From positions 27,951,814-28,015,813 of the forward strand of contig JAKSZU010000012.1 in NCBI GenBank assembly GCA_026018925.1: a stretch of DNA of 64,000 bases. The letters run 5' to 3'. The notes beneath the pieces were generated by a model, which worked only from the letters and a program-made list of their open reading frames with translations, made no database searches and was not told the DNA's origin. The translations under genes and the position numbers were made by a program. Below, piece by piece: positions 57,935-64,000 of the stretch (position 1 is the stretch's first letter; each line of letters opens with the position of its first letter). This stretch comes from Tupaia tana (Eukaryota > Chordata > Mammalia > Scandentia > Tupaiidae).

Positions 57935-60900
57935 CTTTTCAGATTCATTTTTCTATCCCCATTAGTAATCAGAGATGGTAGAGCAGTGAAGAACAAACAA
58001 AACAGATTTCTTTAGCCTTTAAGAAGTGGCTTGAAACGACATGAATTATTAATGTCTCAGTTTCTGTAAGTTGAGACTCTGAGTATAATTTTACAGAATC
58101 CTCCACAAAAGACTGGAGTCTCATTTGAGGATCATCTGGAGAAGCATATACTTCCAAGTGTACATGGCTATTGGCAGCATTCAGTTAGTCCCCTGAGACT
58201 TTTCTGTTGAGGGAGTCAGTTTCATGGCAGATGTTGGATGGAGAAGGCCACATTTAGTTCCTGGCTGGTTGTTGACTGGAGACTATCCTCATTCTTTGGT
58301 ATGTGGGGCTGCCTAACGTGGTCACTTACCTCATAAAACCAGATCCCATATGACATAAGTGTGGAAATAACCTGTCAGCTTTGCCATATTCTTTTGTTAG
58401 AACTAAGTCACAGATTCTAATCACACTCAAGAGGAGAGGATTGCTCAAGGGCTTGAGTCCAAGGAGGTCAAGCACCTGAGGTATTTTTAATTATTTTGTA
58501 GACCATCAAAGAAAGATTTGAGAAACTCTAGTATTTAAATTTATTCACTTATTTCTTTTATAAGAAACAGAGAGAGAGAGTTATAATCCCCAAGAAAATC
58601 CTCATACTGTGATCCACCCCCAACCCAAGCCAATCACAAGCCATAGACACATACATGCCTAATGTGTCCAGAAAGGTCTTCAGATGTGAACCTGGAACCT
58701 TCACAGGTGAGTCAGCCTTGAAGAGCATTATCTTATGATTATGCCATGGTCTGGGCCCAGGCTCTAAACTCCATAAAGATAACTGGTGAAATTTTTGATT
58801 CCTTCATACCAACTCATTATTCATACCACAATTTGCTCATAGTTTTTTTAAATATTTTTTAATTTCATTTTATTTTATACATTCAATCATGTCATTTAGC
58901 TTACAAAGTGAGTATTTCAGCATGCGAACATTTCTTGGGGGGGGTTATTTATCTGTTTTGTTTGTTTGCTTCCTTGTTTTTGGTATTGAAGTATCAACCC
59001 AGACACTGATGGAAGTTCAAAGTAGAGTTATGACCCTTGAATTGAAAAACCTCACACTTTTTGCAATTAAGATTTCTCAAACAAGAAAGTGTAGGGGCCA
59101 CAACCAAATAACAAAAAAAAAAAAAAAAGGACTGTTTTAAATTGGTATCTAGGCAAACACAAGAGTCTGCCCACCAGCAGGAGGCTTCTCTATAAAGGAG
59201 AAATGATGCAATTACTGGGTTTGGCCTTCTCCTTTAGTATGAGCCTATAATAACTAGATTGTAAAGTAATATCCACCTATTACTCCACTGTCCACATTGA
59301 CTAAGGTGGCTGAGCTCCCAAAAGAGTCTTCTCTTGACCTTCTTACTATAGAAAAACTATAAATGACCAGAATAAGAATACAAACACATGACGACACATA
59401 ACCTACACACTTGCACGCTGGGGCCCAATTAATATGTTAGGAGCTGACCCACTGCTTAGAGAAATACCATTAAATGGATGAACAGAGATACATTTGAAAT
59501 GTACACATTATTTTCACTATGGGCCAATGTAAGGTAGTGCCTGGAGAAATAGTGAACCTTTTTAATTTTCTTCATTGTCACTGTAAGTATGCCAGGGAAC
59601 CGGGTTTGCTCTCCTATCTTGTCAGCATACTTACATTTCAGAGACAATGACATGCATCTCTGCATTCCCCAGTGCCTACAACAATGTCTAAACCTCCCAT
59701 TTAATGTATGATTTGGCTTCTTTTACTTTGCATTTAATGTCCCTATGGACCTCAGGTCACTCAAGTTGGTAGATAAAAACCTGAGATTGCACAGTTCTGC
59801 TCTGTATTTCCAGGTAGAGAGAGGCATATCCATTTTTCTCTGTCCGTGCCCCCAGAGAATTTCAAATCTTACAGATGACTCCACAGCTCAATCTTACCTG
59901 ACTATGAAGTCCCTGGCTCCAAAACTGTAGCCTGTTCTCTATCGGCTGGAAAACATAGAGAAGGCTTCTCTTTGCACATGAAGCTGGTAAGAAGGCTGAG
60001 AAAGATTTCACTGTTCATTGGATTGACTTTGTGCTTTGATAGTTACCTGTTCACTAATACATACATGGACTCATAAAAGATCAGTAATATTAGCATACAT
60101 CTTGTACTCAGAGATCCATAGAAACCTGACCTCGAATAATTTAAATATTTTAATTGTATTCCTTGGATTGAATTGAAACCCAGGAAATTAGAGATTAAAA
60201 AGAAACTATAGAAAACTAACATAAGAAAATGATAACATGTTATTACAGAGCATTCACTCTCATGAATTAAAGTTCATACTCCATCACTAGTTATTTTTAA
60301 AAGCTTATTTGAAAAAAATCTAACATTCTAATAATCACTTTTAATATACTTTAACTCTAGAATTATTTTAACAATGTAAATGTATTACTTCAAATTTTAA
60401 ACATGCAAATTAAGCAAAGTGTCATAGCATTTGTATGAACAGTGAGTCAATTGCCTCTCTCACTTCCTGTCTGCTAAAAACCTCTGCCTTATCTTGAAGG
60501 TAGCATTCATCACTTCATTCTTCTTGAACAGCAGTAAATTTTCCCTACCAGATTATAGAGCAAAAAGGTAGACACTTGGCAATTTCCCCACTAACCCTTC
60601 ACTGCATGTCCACTTGCCACTTACTTTCTAGCATCAGTGGAAATGACGTCCTCACCTTTTTAAGGCTAACTTACCATCATGCTCTATATACAATCACCTA
60701 CTACTATTTTATGGACTTTTCTACACCATTAAAATTTCTTGATTTATATCTTTAATCTCTCACTATTTACTGTATCTTTAAATTCTATTTATGAATTTAC
60801 CCATTTCTCTAAGTTTTTCCCATCTTGCAAAAATCTCCCATCCACCAGTCTTTTTAGTCATGGTCTTTTTTTTTTTCCTTGCCTTCACTACCAAGTTTCT

Positions 60901-61165
60901 AGAAATAAAATATGCCTTACTTCTTACTTGCTTTTCTGTTTATTCCTAAAGAAAGTGCAGTAGGTTGTCAGCTTTCATCACAGGACTTGAGCTGATTTTC
61001 CCAGGGTCATTCTTAGGTGCATATTACTTTTTTAATTCTGACTAGACTTGACTGTTAATGCATTTGGATACTATTGCTCATGTCACACCCAGTCATGACA
61101 CATGTTATCTTCATGTTTATGGTTACCAAAAAAGTAATCGATGTTATTTAGTTTTTATTGTTCTA
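57935..61165. other. 5' flank of OR51F1 (unit 2), no gene seen
   Basis: Duplicate of 35740-38970. Difference from unit 1 drops sharply to the right of about 60235. Confidence 0.5.
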
Positions 61166-61177
61166 TTCAATAACTTC

Positions 61178-61446
61178 ATTTTTTTTTTTGAGAGAGATTT
61201 TTTGCTACAGGGCACGTGCGCTTGCCAGACAAACAGAGAGAGACATAGAGACAGAAAGCGAGAAATCAACCCTCAGGGAGGATGGTCACGCTGCAATCCC
61301 TTCTCCTCCATTCTCCCCTTGGGATCTTGGGCACACACGCACAGGCGCCCGGCATGAGTTTTAAGCCACCAGGTCCGGGACGCGAACCGCGGTAGCCTAT
61401 ATGGGAATCCAGCGACATAGCCATTACGCTAACTGCTGGTCCCCTC
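61178..61446 (-). mobile_element. Young SINE upstream of OR51F1 (unit 2)
   Basis: Identical by eye to 38988-39256, including the flanking caataacttc repeat. Confidence 0.9.
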
Positions 61447-62013
61447 CAATAACTTCTACAGAGCTCTTTCTTTATTGGTTTTTCTCTTAGGAAATCTACT
61501 CTCTGAGGTTTTAAACACAGGCTATTGGATTAGCATTACATATGAACAATGCTATCTTTCAAACCTCTATCACCAGAATAAAACTGAAGATCTTTGCCTA
61601 GAGAATAACACCACTTTGCCACTGCAGACCCATAGATATTGCTAAGTATATTTCTATTATTCACTTCACACACAACCTATTCAAAGTTGAATGCCCTAGT
61701 TTTTCAAAGTCCTTATTTACAGAATATTACAAACTGAAGGAACCTAAAACTCTATCAGTACAAAAAAAGAAAATATACAGTTATGTGGACATAATTTACT
61801 TGAGTCTAAGGATAAAAATATTGAAATACGTAATAAATATGACTGATTATAAATAATAGATTAATATGATAATGCAACATAGACTTTTCTTAATAATAGA
61901 GAACCTACCTATTACCTGAGATGACTCTCCTAAACCAAAGAAATTTTATCTAAACATTTTTGTATAACGGTATAATTTATTACTTCCATAGGACATGAAC
62001 ATTGTGAAGACAA

Positions 62014-62973
62014 ATGCTTCAAAGAGCAGACAATATGGAGATCCTAAGCAACTTGACTTCTAAGTTTCCAACTTTCCTGCTAACTGGCATTCCTGGCCTA
62101 GAGTCTGTCCAAGCCTGGATCTCCATTCCCTTCTGTTTTTTTTATGCCATCGCCATCTCTGGGAACAGCCTCATCCTGTTTGTCATTGTTACCCAGCAAA
62201 GTCTCCATGAGCCCATGTACTATTTCCTCTCCATGCTGTCAGCCACTGATTTGGGCTTGACTGTTTCCACATTGTCAACCACATTAGGTATTCTCTGGTT
62301 TGATGCAAGTAAAATTAGTCTAGATGCCTGCATTATCCAGATGTTTTTTCTTCATGGATTCACATTCATGGAATCTGGAGTGCTAGTGGCAATGGCTTTT
62401 GACCGCTATGTGGCAATCTGTGACCCTCTCAGGTATACAACTATTCTCACTAATTCCAGAATCATTCAGTTGGGTCTCCTAATATGTACACGTTCTATAG
62501 TCTTAATAGTACCATTACTCTTGCTCCTTAAGCCTCTCTATTTCTATAGAATGAATGTCCTTTCCCACTCCTACTGTTACCATCCAGATGTGATCAAATT
62601 GGCATGTTCAGATGTTCGGGCCAACAGCATCTGTGGATTAGTTGATCTCATCCTTACCACAGGGATAGACACTCCATGCATCGTCCTGTCTTATGTCTTG
62701 ATTATTCGCTCTGTCCTCAGTATTGCCTCCCCAGAGGAACGGCACAAGGTCTTCAGCACCTGTGTCTCCCACATTGGAGCTGTTGCTATTTTCTATCTCC
62801 CCATGATAAGCCTGTCCTTGGTGCATCGCTATGGCCGATCAGCCCCCAAAGTGGTCCACTCAATGATGGCCAATGTATACCTACTTCTGCCCCCTGTGCT
62901 CAACCCCATTATCTACAGTGTGAAAACAAAACAGATTCGCAAGGCTATACTCAATCTGCTCCTAACAAAGTAA
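62014..62973 (+). CDS. OR51F1: OR51F1-like olfactory receptor, intact (unit 2)
   Basis: A 319-residue class I odorant receptor, identical to the unit 1 protein except for Ile300, which gives the normal NPIIY motif in TM7. All other landmarks are shared: Asn13 site, LHEPMY 64-69, MAFDRYVAIC 127-136, Cys106/Cys188 and KVFSTCVSH 245-253. The acceptor AG is at 61990-61991. The same overlapping upstream reading frame (61995-62063) is present and could reduce translation of the receptor. With one coding base different over 960, this pair is far more alike than the OR52R pair of the same duplication, which suggests recent conversion. This copy is the better candidate for a fully functional receptor. 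Confidence 0.94.
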   Translation: MLQRADNMEILSNLTSKFPTFLLTGIPGLESVQAWISIPFCFFYAIAISGNSLILFVIVTQQSLHEPMYYFLSMLSATDLGLTVSTLSTTLGILWFDASKISLDACIIQMFFLHGFTFMESGVLVAMAFDRYVAICDPLRYTTILTNSRIIQLGLLICTRSIVLIVPLLLLLKPLYFYRMNVLSHSYCYHPDVIKLACSDVRANSICGLVDLILTTGIDTPCIVLSYVLIIRSVLSIASPEERHKVFSTCVSHIGAVAIFYLPMISLSLVHRYGRSAPKVVHSMMANVYLLLPPVLNPIIYSVKTKQIRKAILNLLLTK

Positions 62974-64000
62974 GCTGAGATTGTGAAGAAAAACTTCATG
63001 TAAGAGACTTCCACTATAGAAAAGCAACTTTGGTAGGTGACTATTAGAAATGTCTTTTTATATGTTTATTTATTCAACAAATATTTAGTAAATATCTTTC
63101 TGTTTAGCCATAAGGAGTTAACCAAAGAGTTAACCCCAAGAACTTTACCATGTAGTAAGGAAACAAAAAAATAGTAATTTAATGTGATGAAAATTATAGC
63201 ACCTAACATTTATTTACTCTTTACTTAATACTAAATATCTACTAATCAATTTTAAGAAATATTCTGAAAGAGCCCAATTAAATATATAATATTCTTGATG
63301 ATAATTTGCAGAGAGAGAAACTGAGGTCTGGAGACATTTAGACAACCAAAGGTCTCATAAATAACATGGGACAGAGTTGAGATGTTGAGATTTGAATCCA
63401 CGTTTGTTGTGTCTCAGAGTCAAACTCACCCCTGTATTACATACTTAGCCCAAAGCATCTGCGAGAAATGCTATGAGAGCAGAGGTAGGATCAAGTTCTC
63501 TATTAGAGTGTACCACACCTTTAAAAGTTTTGATAACCCTCACAGAGCATATTTTAGCTTGTTTTCTTCAAGGATGATCCATGATACATAAGGTAGAAAT
63601 AGAGTGCATCCCATGAAATCATAGGTTACTATTCAGTATAGGTCAGCTCAAAGAAAAGCTCAGGATCACACACATCTCTCAATGTATTACAAGATATGGA
63701 AACTTTTGAGAATTAGAAAAGTCATGAAGTAGAATCCAAGAGAGTTTGGGACAAAGGATCTTATACTTGTCTACACAATGGTTGCTTAGGGATCCAATAA
63801 TATCCATAATCCTTTCTCTACAGACAGAATACTGGCATCATTTTCTATATTATTTTAGAAGCTTCACAAATGTTATGAAGATCATATTTGGCTCCTAAAC
63901 CGAAGAACCAAAGTAAATAATTCATGGTTTCCAAGTCATGAGAAGTTTATTCAGAACTAAACCCAAAATTTTGAGTTCCTGAAAAGAAACTTACAGAATA
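62974..64000. other. 3' flank of OR51F1 (unit 2), no gene seen
   Basis: Matches 40784-41810 with about one difference noticed. No gene or repeat boundary before the window ends. Confidence 0.6.

Larger units (their letters stand above)
47966..64000. repeat. Tandem segmental duplication, unit 2 (runs off the window)
   Basis: Matches 25784-41810 in order and orientation, with an offset near 22.19 kb and only small indels, mostly in microsatellites and poly-A tails. Confidence 0.93.

Overview
This window is nuclear DNA from a placental mammal and covers part of a class I (fish-like) olfactory receptor (OR) cluster. Coding content is limited to single-exon OR genes. The rest is mammalian-style non-coding DNA: L1 LINEs, many tRNA-derived SINEs with A-rich tails, LTR-retroelement relics, a small mariner-type element and microsatellites. 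The abundant tRNA-derived SINE looks like none of the common primate, rodent, carnivore or ruminant families I know. An afrotherian-type genome is possible, but I cannot fix the species.

OR content, left to right: an OR51F2-like gene on the minus strand cut short by an L1 (1870-2451); an OR52R1-like pseudogene with one frameshift (12423-13369, copy A); an intact OR52R1-like gene (25784-26731, copy B); an intact OR51F1-like gene (39824-40783); a second intact OR52R1-like gene (47966-48913, copy C); and a second intact OR51F1-like gene (62014-62973). From memory, the order and orientation F2(-), R1(+), F1(+) is the mirror image of the human OR51F1-OR52R1-OR51F2 block at 11p15.4. The window is therefore that conserved block expanded by tandem duplication.

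Layout: 1-1876 is L1. 1.9-8.4 kb holds the broken OR and several SINEs. 8.5-13.4 kb is an older OR52R unit (flank module, promoter and 5' exon, intron, coding exon). 13.4-18.7 kb is intergenic, with an LTR and SINE relics and a second flank module. 18.7-22.7 kb is a second L1 carrying a SINE. 22.7-26.7 kb is OR52R copy B with its promoter and exon. 26.7-45.1 kb is its downstream block (SINEs, flank module, retroviral relic, OR51F1). From 47.97 kb to the end the same block repeats with an offset of about 22.19 kb. The region 45.1-47.97 kb is a clearly more diverged paralogue of 22.7-25.78 kb.

The most interesting structure is the uneven divergence between the two blocks. It is roughly 15-20% upstream of the OR52R start codon, about 2% from the start codon to about 38.0 kb, and about 0.15% from 38.05 kb over OR51F1 to the window end (hand estimates). 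This fits unequal crossing-over at the OR52R coding exon, followed by a recent conversion or second exchange around OR51F1.

The OR proteins are expected to be seven-transmembrane odorant receptors of olfactory sensory neurons. Each gene appears to use its own promoter and non-coding 5' exon spliced to the coding exon, with no operon-like linkage.
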